In this document: positions 1 through 8,118 of the stretch, in pieces
Numbering within the stretch: position 1 is the stretch's first letter
Layout: each line of letters begins with the position of its first letter
Assembly: GCF_019710745.1 (NCBI RefSeq)
Contig: NZ_JAHKJW010000026.1
Span: 60,078-117,208, forward strand
Length of the DNA stretch: 57,131 nucleotides
Direction: 5' to 3'
Source of the DNA: Streptomyces beigongshangae
Lineage (GTDB): Bacteria; Actinomycetota; Actinomycetes; Streptomycetales; Streptomycetaceae
The notes under the pieces: model-generated
What the model saw: the letters and a program-made list of their open reading frames with translations, nothing else
Told to the model about the DNA's origin: nothing
The model's database searches: none
Translations under genes and position numbers: made by a program

Positions 1-207
1 GGGGCGGCCGGGGCCGCGCCCGTCCGGCGCGGCGGGCGGTCCGGCGGTCCGCCCCGGTGCGCCGGGCCGGCCGGCGGACCGGGTGACCCCGAGGTTCGCC
101 CCGAACTCCCGGCTCCGCTCCAGCAGGGGGTGCCCCCATCGCCGTACACCGGTCATCCAGCGCGGGCGCAGCCGGGAGTCCGGGGCGGCGCTCTCGGTCG
201 GTTCCAT
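1..207 (-). CDS. N-terminal part of an unidentified protein, cut by the window edge
   Basis: An open frame of 69 codons runs from ATG at 207 to the window edge without a stop. Almost every third codon position is G or C, which supports real coding. The protein begins MEPTESAAPDSRLRPRW and continues with a basic stretch and a Gly/Pro/Arg-rich linker, so it shows only a disordered N-terminus with no domain. A purine-rich AGGGACGGGA lies directly before the ATG. It lies downstream of ligA on the same strand, 282 bp away. From memory, the gene beside ligA in S. coelicolor is a GGDEF/EAL cyclic-di-GMP protein; that identity is only a positional guess here. Confidence 0.55.
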   Translation of the reverse strand, partial: MEPTESAAPDSRLRPRWMTGVRRWGHPLLERSREFGANLGVTRSAGRPGAPGRTAGPPAAPDGRGPGRP

Positions 208-313
208 TCCCGTCCCTCTCACAGCCGGCGGTGCCCACGCCACGCGGCCCGATGCCCGGCCGGAGGGCGCAGGAGGCCCCCTGATCCCTCAACGGCACCG
301 CGTCCGAAAAACC

Positions 314-333
314 CTCCCCCGGCTCCCGGGGAG
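314..333 (-). terminator. possible ligA terminator hairpin
   Basis: A CTCCCC/GGGGAG stem of 6 bp encloses an 8-nt loop about 160 nt after the ligA stop. It has no T-run and other stems are possible in this GC-rich gap, so the call is weak. Confidence 0.3.
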
Positions 334-489
334 CAGGGGGGCGCCCCGACCGCAGCTGGGCACGGCAGGCGCACCTCTCAACAGTAGGCCGCACAGGGCC
401 TCCACGGGCAGCGGTCGTCCACGGTTGCCCGAATGCGGCCCGGGCACCCGTATGCATCTGGTATGCGCCGAACGGGTGGTCTTCAACCG

Positions 490-2712
490 CTACTCCTCGG
501 CCGGAAGCGCGACATCGGCCGCCGCCTCCGGTCCTTGTTCGAGCAGAACGGCGAAACCGTCCTCGTTCAGAACCGGAACTTTCAGCTGCATCGCCTTGTC
601 GTACTTCGATCCGGGGTTGTCACCCACAACAACGAAAGACGTCTTCTTCGAGACAGAACCGGCCACCTTCGCTCCCCGGCTCTGCAGCGCCTCTTTCGCC
701 CCGTCACGCGTGTGACGTTCCAGGGTGCCCGTGACGACGACGGTGAGTCCCGCGAGCGGGCGGGGCCCCTCGTCCTCGCCGGAGCCCGCCTCCTCCATGC
801 GGACGCCCGCGGCCCGCCACTTGCGGAGGATCTCCTGGTGCCAGTCCACCGTGAACCACTGCTTCAGCGAGGCGGCGATGGTGGGCCCGACGCCCTCGAC
901 GGCGGCGAGTTCCTCCTCCGTGGCCTGCTCCATCCGGTCGATCGAGCGGAACTCGCGGGCCAGCGCCTCGGCCGCGACCGGTCCCACGTGGCGGATGGAC
1001 AGACCGGTGAGGATCCGGGCCAGCGGGCGCTCCTTGGCCGCCGCGATGTTGTCGAGCATCGCGAGGGTGTTCTTCTTCGGCGCGCCCTCCTGGTTGGCGA
1101 AGACCGTCGCGATCTTCTCCTCGCCGGTCTCCGGGTCCCGCTTGGGCAGTCCGCTGTCCGGGTCGAGGACGTACGCCCTGATGGGCAGCAGCTGTTCGAC
1201 GGTGAGGTCGAAGAGGTCGCCCTCGTTGCGCAGGGGCGGCTCCGCCGGCTCCAGGGGCTTGGTCAGCGCGGCGGCGGCCACGTAACCGAAGTTCTCGATG
1301 TCCAGGCACTTGCGGCCGCCGAGGTAGAAGAGGCGCTCGCGCAACTGGGCCGGGCAGGTGGCGCTGTTCGGGCAGCGCAGGTCGATGTCCCCCTCCTTGG
1401 CGGGCGCCAGCGCCGTGCCGCACTCGGGGCACTCGGCGGGCATCACGAACTCCCGCTCGCTGCCGTCCCGCAGGTCGGCGACCGGTCCGAGGATCTCCGG
1501 GATGACGTCCCCGGCCTTGCGCAGCACCACCGTGTCGCCGATGAGGACGCCCTTGGCCTTGACCACGTCCTTGTTGTGCAGCGTCGCGAACTCGACCTCG
1601 GAGCCGGCCACCGTGACGGGCTCCACCTGCGCGAACGGGGTGACGCGGCCGGTGCGTCCCACGTTCACCGTGATGTCGATCAGTTTGGTGTTGACCTCCT
1701 CGGGCGCGTACTTCCAGGCGATCGCCCAGCGGGGGGCGCGGGAGGTCGAGCCGAGGCGGCCCTGGAGGGGGATCTCGTCGAGCTTGACGACGACGCCGTC
1801 GATCTCGTGCTCCACGGAGTGGCGGTTCTCCCCGTAGTACGCGATGAACTCCCGGACGCCGTCCATGCCGTCGACGACCTTGCCGTAGGAGGTCGTCGGC
1901 AGGCCCCACTCGCGCAGCAGCTCGTAGGCGTGCGAGAGACAGTCGATGTCGAAGCCCTCGCGCGCGCCGATGCCGTGCACGACCATGTGCAGCGGGCGGG
2001 TCGCCGTGACACGGGGGTCCTTCTGGCGCAGTGAGCCCGCCGCCGCGTTGCGCGGGTTGGCGAAGGGCTTGTCGCCGGCCTCCACCAGACGGGCGTTGAG
2101 CTCCTCGAACTTGCTCATCGGGAAGTAGACCTCGCCGCGGATCTCCACGAGGTCGGGGACGCGCTCGCCGCGCAGCCGGTCCGGGATCTCCGCGATCGTA
2201 CGGACGTTGGGCGTGATGTCCTCGCCCGTGCGGCCGTCGCCGCGGGTCGCCGCGCGGGTGAGCCGCCCGTGCTCGTACGTGAGGTTGACCGCGAGCCCGT
2301 CGACCTTCAGCTCGCACAGGAAGTGGTACGCGGACGTGCCGACCTCCTTGGCGAGGCGGTCGGCCCAGGAGGACAACTCCTCGTCGTCGAAGGCGTTGTC
2401 CAGGGAGAGCATGCGCTCCCGGTGCTGGACGGCCGTGAACTCCGTGGCGTACGCCCCCGCGACCTTCTGGGTCGGCGAGTCCGGGGTGCGCAGCTCGGGG
2501 TACTCGTCCTCCAGCGCCTCCAGGGAGCGCAGGAGCTTGTCGAAGTCCGCGTCGCTGACGACCGGCGCGTCCTTCACGTAGTACCGGAAGCGGTGCTCCT
2601 CGATCTGCTCGGCGAGCTGCGCGTGCTTCTCCCGTGCCTCGCTCGGCGCGGGTCCCGCGGCCGCCGCCGCGGTGTCAGCCGAGGCGGTCTGTGCGTCCTT
2701 GTCGCCGGCCAC
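490..2712 (-). CDS. ligA: NAD-dependent DNA ligase LigA
   Basis: This enzyme seals nicks in duplex DNA using NAD+, in replication and repair. The 740-residue protein has the full bacterial LigA order: N-terminal Ia domain, adenylation domain with the active-site lysine in CELKVDG, OB fold, a four-cysteine zinc finger (CPECG ... CPNSATCPAQ), helix-hairpin-helix repeats, and a C-terminal BRCT domain (LAGLTVVVTGTLERHTRDG). The N-terminus has an Ala-rich extension of about 25 residues before the conserved part. The start is GTG at 2712 with GGGAGG 8 nt upstream. It follows the MetE-like gene by 29 bp on the same strand, so the two are probably cotranscribed. Confidence 0.97.
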   Translation of the reverse strand: MAGDKDAQTASADTAAAAAGPAPSEAREKHAQLAEQIEEHRFRYYVKDAPVVSDADFDKLLRSLEALEDEYPELRTPDSPTQKVAGAYATEFTAVQHRERMLSLDNAFDDEELSSWADRLAKEVGTSAYHFLCELKVDGLAVNLTYEHGRLTRAATRGDGRTGEDITPNVRTIAEIPDRLRGERVPDLVEIRGEVYFPMSKFEELNARLVEAGDKPFANPRNAAAGSLRQKDPRVTATRPLHMVVHGIGAREGFDIDCLSHAYELLREWGLPTTSYGKVVDGMDGVREFIAYYGENRHSVEHEIDGVVVKLDEIPLQGRLGSTSRAPRWAIAWKYAPEEVNTKLIDITVNVGRTGRVTPFAQVEPVTVAGSEVEFATLHNKDVVKAKGVLIGDTVVLRKAGDVIPEILGPVADLRDGSEREFVMPAECPECGTALAPAKEGDIDLRCPNSATCPAQLRERLFYLGGRKCLDIENFGYVAAAALTKPLEPAEPPLRNEGDLFDLTVEQLLPIRAYVLDPDSGLPKRDPETGEEKIATVFANQEGAPKKNTLAMLDNIAAAKERPLARILTGLSIRHVGPVAAEALAREFRSIDRMEQATEEELAAVEGVGPTIAASLKQWFTVDWHQEILRKWRAAGVRMEEAGSGEDEGPRPLAGLTVVVTGTLERHTRDGAKEALQSRGAKVAGSVSKKTSFVVVGDNPGSKYDKAMQLKVPVLNEDGFAVLLEQGPEAAADVALPAEE

Positions 2713-2741
2713 CGTGTGGTCCTCCCGTTATGCTGCTCTGG

Positions 2742-3833
2742 CTACTCTGGGTTGTCCGCGAGGGACCTTGCCGCCCGGACGCAGTGGGCGAGCGCCTGGC
2801 GCGCGTACTCGGGAGAGGCGCCCGCGAGTCCGCACGACGGGGTGAGGGTGACCGCGTCCGCGAGAAGCCCCGGACTCAGCCCCAGCCTGCGCCACAGCGT
2901 CCTGACCCCCATGACGCTACCGGCAGGGTCCGACAACGGGCCGTCCGTACCCGCCACGACACCGGCGAAGAGCCGCGTCCCCGCTTCCACCGCCTCCCCG
3001 ATCGTGTCGTCGTCACGCTCGGTGAGCAGCGCGAAGTCGAAGGAGACGGCCGCCGCCCCGGCCCGGCGCAGCAGCGCGAACGGCACGTCCGGGGCGCACG
3101 AGTGCACGACGACCGGACCGTCCTTCCGTACCCCGTCCCCGTCCTCGCCCCCGTCCTCGCCTCCGCTCTCGTCCCCGTCCCTCTGCGCGGCGCCCGCCTG
3201 CACGCCGATCACGTCCCGCAGGGCGGCCTCGACGACCTGCCGGTCCACGGCCCGGTGGGTGCGGTAGCCGCTGGCGGACCGCACGTGGCCGCGCAGGACC
3301 GCGGTGAGGGAGGGTTCGTCGAGCTGCAGGACGACCTGGGCGCCGGGGACGCGGCGGCGTACGTCGGCGAGGTGCTCGCGCAGCCCTTCGGCGAGCGACG
3401 CGGCGAGGTCGCGGCAGGCCCCGGCGTCCGAGAGGGCCACCTCCCCGTTGCGCAGCTCCAGCGCGGCGGCGAGCGTCCAGGGCCCCACCGCCTGCACCTT
3501 CAGCGGCCCTTCGTAGCCCTGGGTGAACTCCTCCAGGGCGTCGAGGTCCTCGCCGAGCCAGGACCTGGCGCGCCTGGTGTCGCGGCCCGGCCGGTCGCCC
3601 AGCCGCCAGCCGCTGGGCTCCACGCGCGCGTACAGCTCGGTCAGCATCCCGGCGGTCCGGCCGATCATGTCCGCGCCGGGGCCGCGGGCGGGCAGTTCCG
3701 CCAGGAACGGCATGCCGGTCTCCGGGCCCTCGAAGGTCCCGGTCACGGTCCTGGCGGCCTCCTGGGCGTCGCCGCCCGGCATCGACCCGACGCCGGTGGC
3801 GGGGCCGGGCCTGAACTCACTGTTTTCGCTCAC
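2742..3833 (-). CDS. MetE-like cobalamin-independent methionine synthase family protein
   Basis: A 363-residue protein of the UROD/MetE barrel superfamily, about half the length of full MetE and matching its C-terminal catalytic half ('core MetE'). Candidate zinc ligands are the His and Cys in VVVHSCAPDVPF and the Cys in TLTPSCGLAG; an acidic position lies in LQLDEPSL. These suggest methyl transfer to a thiol, but the usual folate-binding N-terminal half is absent, so the methyl donor is unknown; core-MetE enzymes can use methylcobalamin-type donors. An acidic Gly/Asp/Glu loop (about residues 220-238) is inserted just before the zinc motif. Start is GTG; no cobalamin or SAM riboswitch is visible upstream. 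Confidence 0.85.
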   Translation of the reverse strand: MSENSEFRPGPATGVGSMPGGDAQEAARTVTGTFEGPETGMPFLAELPARGPGADMIGRTAGMLTELYARVEPSGWRLGDRPGRDTRRARSWLGEDLDALEEFTQGYEGPLKVQAVGPWTLAAALELRNGEVALSDAGACRDLAASLAEGLREHLADVRRRVPGAQVVLQLDEPSLTAVLRGHVRSASGYRTHRAVDRQVVEAALRDVIGVQAGAAQRDGDESGGEDGGEDGDGVRKDGPVVVHSCAPDVPFALLRRAGAAAVSFDFALLTERDDDTIGEAVEAGTRLFAGVVAGTDGPLSDPAGSVMGVRTLWRRLGLSPGLLADAVTLTPSCGLAGASPEYARQALAHCVRAARSLADNPE

Positions 3834-3962
3834 CCCGGCAGCCTACGGAACGGGCGGGCCGGGGCCGCGCCCGGTCGGAGCCGGGACCGTGTCCGACCGG
3901 AGCCGCGGCCACGTCCGACCGGAGCCGCGGCCGCCCCGGTCCGCGGCCGGACGTGCCGCCGT

Positions 3963-4652
3963 TCAGCGTCCCGGACGCACCGTCAGGTCGTTGACCTCGG
4001 CGTCCCTGGGCAGGTCCAGCGCCATCACGATGGTCGTCGCGACGGACTCGGGGTCGATCCACTTCGTGGGGTCGTACTCCTTGCCCTCCTGCCGGTGGAC
4101 CTTCTCCTGCATGGGGCTCGTGGTGCGGCCGGGGTAGACGGACGTGACGCGGACGCCGTTCGCGTGCTCCTCGTGGCGCAGCGAGTCGGCGAGGGCCTTC
4201 AGCCCGTGCTTGGACGCGGCGTACGCCGACCACTCGTGGCCGGCGTTGAGCCCGGAGCCGGAGTTGACGAAGACCACATGCCCCTGAGCGAGCCGGAGCT
4301 GGGGCAGGAAGTGCCGGGTCAGTTCGGCGGGCGAGATCAGGTTGACGTCGAGCTGGTGGCGCCAGGTCTTGGGGGTCAGGTCGCCGACCCGGCCGAGGTC
4401 GACCACGCCCGCGATGTGCAGGAGCGAGTCCACCCGGTCGGGCAGGGTCTGGTGGGAGAACGCCCAGGACAGGCGGTCCGGGTCCGCGAGGTCGCCGACG
4501 AGGGTCCGGGCCCCGGGGAACCCGGCGGCCAGTTCCTTGGCGCGGCCCGCGTCGCGCGCGTGCAGCACGAGGTCGTCCCCGCGCGCGTGGAGGCGGCGGG
4601 CGACGGCCGCGCCGATGCCGGAACCGGCCCCGGTGATCACATGAGTAGCCAT
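3963..4652 (-). CDS. short-chain dehydrogenase/reductase (SDR)
   Basis: A classical SDR of about 229 residues using NAD(P)H; its substrate cannot be told from sequence. Visible are the Rossmann glycine motif TGAGSGIG at the N-terminus, the DLADPDR acidic turn, the catalytic Ser in VNSGSG, and YAASK, which carries the catalytic Tyr and Lys. ATG at 4652 puts the first beta strand at residue 3; ATG at 4661 (MADMATH) is an equally acceptable start and leaves 7 nt after the stop of the upstream LOG-like gene. Neither has a strong ribosome binding site, consistent with translation coupled to the preceding gene. Confidence 0.9.
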   Translation of the reverse strand: MATHVITGAGSGIGAAVARRLHARGDDLVLHARDAGRAKELAAGFPGARTLVGDLADPDRLSWAFSHQTLPDRVDSLLHIAGVVDLGRVGDLTPKTWRHQLDVNLISPAELTRHFLPQLRLAQGHVVFVNSGSGLNAGHEWSAYAASKHGLKALADSLRHEEHANGVRVTSVYPGRTTSPMQEKVHRQEGKEYDPTKWIDPESVATTIVMALDLPRDAEVNDLTVRPGR

Positions 4653-4668
4653 GTCCGCCATGCTCGCA

Positions 4669-5208
4669 TCACCGCGTGCCCAGGCTCTCCTCCAGGTAGG
4701 CCAGCGCCCCCACACCCTCCTCCGCGAAGAACACCAGGTCGGTGAGCGGCACGGGCAGGAAGCCCTCGGCCTCCATGCGCAGGAACTGCTCCTTCAGGCC
4801 GTCGTAGAACCCGGCGGTGTTGAGCAGGACGACCGGTTTGTCGGTGTGCCCGTGCTTCTTCAGCTCCAGGATCTCGGTCGCCTCGTCGAGCGTGCCCGTA
4901 CCGCCGACCATGATGACGACGGCGTCCGCCTTCTCCAGGAGCAGCGCCTTGCGCTCGGCGAGGTCCCGGGCGACGACCATCTCGTCCGCGCCCTCGCGCG
5001 CGTTGGCGACGAGGAACCGGACGGAGACGCCCACCAGCCGTCCGCCCGCCTCCTTCACCCCGTCGGCGACGACCTTCATGAGCCCGACGTCGCTGCCGCC
5101 CCACACCAGCGTGTGCCCGCCCTTGCCGAGCAGTTCGGCGAACTCGCGGGCGGGCCGGGTGTAGCGCTCGTCGAGATCGGCGGCGGAGAGGAAGACGCAG
5201 ATGTTCAT
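4669..5208 (-). CDS. LOG-family Rossmann protein (TIGR00730 type)
   Basis: A 179-residue protein of the family often misnamed lysine decarboxylase; characterised members are cytokinin-riboside or nucleotide 5'-monophosphate phosphoribohydrolases that release a base from a nucleotide. It carries the WGGSDVGLM segment and the phosphate-binding GGTGTLDE motif near residue 110. The usual leading Pro of PGGxGT is Val here (MVGGTGT), a mild deviation whose effect is unclear. It is first of a two-gene unit with the SDR and starts at ATG 5208, divergent from DUF427 with a 107-bp intergenic region. Confidence 0.88.
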   Translation of the reverse strand: MNICVFLSAADLDERYTRPAREFAELLGKGGHTLVWGGSDVGLMKVVADGVKEAGGRLVGVSVRFLVANAREGADEMVVARDLAERKALLLEKADAVVIMVGGTGTLDEATEILELKKHGHTDKPVVLLNTAGFYDGLKEQFLRMEAEGFLPVPLTDLVFFAEEGVGALAYLEESLGTR

Positions 5209-5315
5209 GGACCCAAACTACGGGTCGCCCTCCGGGGAAGAACACGGCGGCGCCGGACGCTGTACGGGCCGAGAACGGCACCGCAGCCCCACGACCCCTA
5301 CCAAGGAGTGGAACC

Positions 5316-5648
5316 GTGACCAAGGGCCACCGCATCACCGTCGAGCAGGGCACCGAGCACGTGCGCGTCGTACACGGAGGGCAGGTGCTCGCGGAGAGCA
5401 CGCGCCCGCTGGTGCTGCGCGAGACGGGTCTGCCCGTGCGCTACTACCTCCCGCCGGAGGACGTACGCGTCGACCTCCTGACCCCGTCGGACACCTCGAC
5501 CCACTGCCCGTTCAAGGGCGACGCGTCCTACTGGTCGCTCCCGGACGCCCCGGACCTCGTCTGGGCGTACCCGGACCCCAAGCCGGAGGTCGCGGAGATC
5601 AAGGACCACTTCTGCTTCTACGAGGTGGAGACCGTCAGCTCGCGCTGA
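5316..5648 (+). CDS. DUF427 domain protein
   Basis: A 110-residue single-domain protein of the DUF427 family, a small beta-rich fold common in actinomycetes and with no agreed function. Family features include the conserved TRPLVLRETGLPVRYYLPPEDV segment (quoted here as TRPLVLRETGLP and YYLPPEDV), the CPFKGDASYW motif near residue 70, and the terminal FCFYEVE. The start is GTG at 5316 with AAGGAG 7 nt upstream. It stands alone, convergent with the toxin remnant that ends 19 bp downstream. Confidence 0.9.
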   Translation: MTKGHRITVEQGTEHVRVVHGGQVLAESTRPLVLRETGLPVRYYLPPEDVRVDLLTPSDTSTHCPFKGDASYWSLPDAPDLVWAYPDPKPEVAEIKDHFCFYEVETVSSR

Positions 5649-5667
5649 CACGGGTGACCCGGACCGG

Positions 5668-5940
5668 TCATGGCCGCACGTCGAGCGCTGCCTCATCCGA
5701 TCGCCGCGGAGCGATGATCCTGTAGTGGTTGTCGAACGACAGGACCATCGGGTGCTGGAGCCACCAGGCCAGGCACGCGTTGACGGCGTCGGTCAGACCG
5801 ATCGCCTGCCCCATGTACCGGCGTTGCACTTTCTCCGCTTCGCCGAGGAGTTGGGCGTCCACCACGGGGACGCGCGCGTAACCGGTGGCGGCGAGCAGGA
5901 CGCTGGTGTCGGCCACCGCGAGCGTGGCGGGGACGGTCAC
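5668..5940 (-). pseudogene. PIN-domain toxin with internal in-frame deletion
   Basis: A 90-residue product that looks like the two ends of a PIN ribonuclease toxin joined together. The N-terminus has the first acidic strand (VADTSVLLAAT); the rest, from about residue 22, matches the C-terminal half (VPVVDAQLL, GLTDAVNACLA, VLSFDNHYRII) with the third and fourth acidic positions. Family members are about 130 residues and carry a second acidic helix between these parts; roughly 40-50 residues are absent, with the frame kept. The metal site should therefore be incomplete and the nuclease inactive. Its GTG start overlaps the antitoxin stop (GTGA), the normal coupled arrangement of such pairs. The PIN identity is my reading of the family; the deletion is inferred from length and junction. 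Confidence 0.65.
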
Positions 5941-6215
5941 GCGGCGTTTCCGCCCCGCAGGTACTCGTGTACGCGGCTCGCGAGATCGGGCGGTCCGTCG
6001 AAGAGGCCCCAGTCGTCGACGACGTCGCCCACGGTCCCTTCGGGGATGACCAGCTTTCCCGCCGCCCACTCGACTGCCAGCGCCTCGGGGGTGCGCCCGT
6101 CGAGGGCGGCGAGATCGCGGAGAATGCCGGCCATCGCGCCCGAGACCGTCACACGGGCCTGGATGGGCTGCGGTTCCGCGGACGGCAGTGCCGCGTCGTC
6201 TTCGGACGAGATCAC
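5937..6215 (-). CDS. antitoxin of the PIN toxin-antitoxin pair
   Basis: A 92-residue acidic protein. The middle (ARVTVSGAMAGILRDLAALD, then GRTPEALAVEWAAGKLVIPE) looks like an N-terminal DNA-binding/dimer region of a short antitoxin, and the C-terminus (WGLFDGPPDLASRVHEYL) like a toxin-neutralising helix. The start is GTG at 6215 with a strong AAGGAG 6 nt upstream. It overlaps the toxin start by 4 bp. Because the toxin appears broken, this protein may now act only as a DNA-binding autorepressor or as an antidote to a related toxin elsewhere; that is inference. Confidence 0.65.
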   Translation of the reverse strand: MISSEDDAALPSAEPQPIQARVTVSGAMAGILRDLAALDGRTPEALAVEWAAGKLVIPEGTVGDVVDDWGLFDGPPDLASRVHEYLRGGNAA

Positions 6216-6325
6216 CGGCTGCTCCTTCGCTGCAGGGGTGTGACGGCTCCATATGTCGGTGTCGACCGGAGTGGTCGACCTGAACGACACCGACAAGGGG
6301 AACGCCTCCGGACCGCCCCGACCCG

Positions 6326-6805
6326 TCAGACGGTCGGCGTGGGTGTCGGCACGGACAGTTCGAACCACATCGTCTTGCCACCCGGCCCGTACGGGCCCTC
6401 CCCCATGGCGCACCCGCCCCAGCGGTCGGCGACGGTGTCGAGGATGACCATGCCCCGCCCGCCGTCCGCGTGGGCGCTCACCGGCGGGGGCGGGGCCAGC
6501 GGAGGCAGGTCGGGGCTCATGTCCCACACGCTGACGCGCAGCACGGGGTGCAGCCACTGGAGCCGTACGGAGGCGGGGCCCTTGGTGTGCCGCACCGAGT
6601 TGGTCGCCAGCTCCGTGGTCAGCAGTTCGGCCCGGTCGGCCAGGTCGGCGAGGTGGTACGCGCCGAGAACCGCGCGGAGCGTGAGGCGGGCGATCGCGGG
6701 ACTGCGGGGGTCACAGGGGAAGTGGAGTTCGTAGACCCAGGGAGCCGTGAACGGGAGGGGTTCGGGATACCGGCCGTCGGGCCGGATGCCCAGAGCTGAA
6801 CTCAC
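6326..6805 (-). CDS. RsbW-like ATP-binding protein (HATPase_c)
   Basis: A 159-residue serine kinase/anti-sigma type ATPase domain of the GHKL fold. The N-box is ELATNSVRHTKG and the G1/G2 region DGGRGMVILDTVADRWG, with GGKTMWFEL at the end. Such proteins are abundant in Streptomyces and most have no recognised sigma partner. The start is GTG at 6805 with GGAGGT 5 nt upstream. It is divergent from the XRE/DUF397 pair, and the three together resemble the whiJ-type gene set, in which an ATPase, an HTH regulator and a DUF397 protein are neighbours. The N-terminal first 20 residues are variable. Confidence 0.85.
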   Translation of the reverse strand: MSSALGIRPDGRYPEPLPFTAPWVYELHFPCDPRSPAIARLTLRAVLGAYHLADLADRAELLTTELATNSVRHTKGPASVRLQWLHPVLRVSVWDMSPDLPPLAPPPPVSAHADGGRGMVILDTVADRWGGCAMGEGPYGPGGKTMWFELSVPTPTPTV

Positions 6806-7051
6806 GCGGCACCTCCATTGGTGCGGGGCGCTCCGCGGAGCGCGTGGACGTGATGGGGCCGCCGCGGTGTGCCTGCCGGCGGGCATGCCGGTGCGCTTCC
6901 GCCGGCGCGGGGCCAGAACGGTGACCTGAGCCACACCATAGGCTCCGCCATTTAACACGTGCCATCAAAGCAACCTGAACGGGTTAAATATTGAGCGTGA
7001 GTGGACTCACCGGCCCGGCATCGACACACTGTGCGCGAGCAAGGAGGCCCA

Positions 7052-7900
7052 TTGGCACCGAATACGCCCTCAATCCGGCAGCGCCGTCTCGGCCTGGAAC
7101 TTCGGCGGCTGCGCGAGTCAGCGGGCATGTCGGCCCCGGCGGCGGCGAGTTCGCTGGGCACGGACCGGACGAACATCTCCAACATCGAGGCGGGCCGCTA
7201 CGGCATCAGCGAGGAACGGCTCCGGAGACTGGCAAGCATCTACGAGTGCAACGACGAGGACCTGGTCGAGACCCTCGCCTCGATGACAGGTGGCCGCAGG
7301 GCGAGTTGGTGGGACGACTACCGGGGGAAGGTGCCGCCCGGTCTGCTCGACATCTCGGAGATCGAGCACCACGCGGTACGCCTGCGCACCGTTCAGACCT
7401 CGCACCTGCCCGGACTGTTCCAGACCGAGGATCACGCACGGGCCATGTTCGATCTCGTCGTGCCGAAGCCGCCCCGCCTGGAGATCGAGCTCTGCGTCGC
7501 CCACCGTCTCGCCCGGCAGTCGGTGATCACCGGTCCCGATCCGAAGCCGTACACCGGTGTCATCCACGAGTCGGCCCTGCGGATGCAGTTCGGCGGCAGG
7601 AAGGTGGCACGGGCCCAGCTTCAGCACTTGCTGGACGAGAACGAGCGCGACAACGTGACCTTGCTGGTCATCCCCTTCGCCAACGGCGGCTTCCCCATGG
7701 CGGGGGACTCCATCCTGTACGCGGTGGCGGCCAACCCCCATCTGGACACGGTGCACATGGACTCGCCTGCGGGCCCCTTGTTCTTCGACTCGCCGACCCA
7801 GTTGCAGAACTTCCGGGTGCGGCTGGACTTGGTCGAACAAGTGGCGTTGACTGCGAAGAAGTCGACCGACTTCATCCACGGAATCGCCAAGGAACTGTAA
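7052..7900 (+). CDS. XRE-family regulator with DUF5753 domain (WhiJ-like)
   Basis: A DNA-binding regulator of about 282 residues. The N-terminal helix-turn-helix spans roughly residues 12-65 (LGLELRRLRESAGMSAPAAA, then TNISNIEAGRYGI), followed by the large DUF5753 sensor-like domain (HLPGLFQTEDHARAM; ENERDNVTLLVIPF). I place the start at TTG 7052 because AAGGAGG lies 4 nt upstream; an in-frame GTG at 7001 would add 17 residues with no homology and no ribosome binding site. The DUF397 gene follows 14 bp after the stop. In Streptomyces such pairs affect development or antibiotic output, as with WhiJ and AbaA-type loci. Confidence 0.9.
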   Translation: MAPNTPSIRQRRLGLELRRLRESAGMSAPAAASSLGTDRTNISNIEAGRYGISEERLRRLASIYECNDEDLVETLASMTGGRRASWWDDYRGKVPPGLLDISEIEHHAVRLRTVQTSHLPGLFQTEDHARAMFDLVVPKPPRLEIELCVAHRLARQSVITGPDPKPYTGVIHESALRMQFGGRKVARAQLQHLLDENERDNVTLLVIPFANGGFPMAGDSILYAVAANPHLDTVHMDSPAGPLFFDSPTQLQNFRVRLDLVEQVALTAKKSTDFIHGIAKEL

Positions 7901-7914
7901 GAAGGGGGCACGTC

Positions 7915-8118
7915 TTGCCCGAGATGCACTGGCGCAAGTCGTCCTTCTCCGGCGACGGCGGCAACAACTGCGTCGAGGTGGCCGCCATCGGCCCCTCCGC
8001 CGTCGCCCTGCGCGAGAGCGACCATCCGGCCGACGTGCTCACAGCGGACCGGGCCGCGTTGCACGCGCTCGTGCGGAGTCTCGCGCGGCGTCCGGGGGGC
8101 GTCAGACCGACGCCGTGA
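7915..8118 (+). CDS. DUF397 protein
   Basis: A 67-residue protein with the family hallmark WRKSSFSGDGGNNCVEVA near the N-terminus and VALRESDHP in the middle. These small proteins accompany XRE/DUF5753 regulators and may bind or modulate them. The start is TTG at 7915 with GAAGGGGG 6 nt upstream; ATG at 7924 is the alternative. The usual conserved tryptophan-phenylalanine C-terminus is replaced by an Arg/Gly/Pro tail that runs 17 bp into the end of the convergent mnmA gene. Confidence 0.88.
   Translation: MPEMHWRKSSFSGDGGNNCVEVAAIGPSAVALRESDHPADVLTADRAALHALVRSLARRPGGVRPTP

Noticed and set aside
208..489. Small genes in the gap next to ligA
   Set aside because: Short frames are present on both strands, but none has a ribosome binding site, codon bias or recognisable sequence.
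2713..3962. A cobalamin or SAM riboswitch upstream of the MetE-like gene
   Set aside because: The 129-bp gap upstream shows no matching conserved elements.
7001..7051. An upstream GTG start for the XRE regulator
   Set aside because: It has no ribosome binding site and the extra 17 residues do not fit the family; TTG 7052 is better placed.
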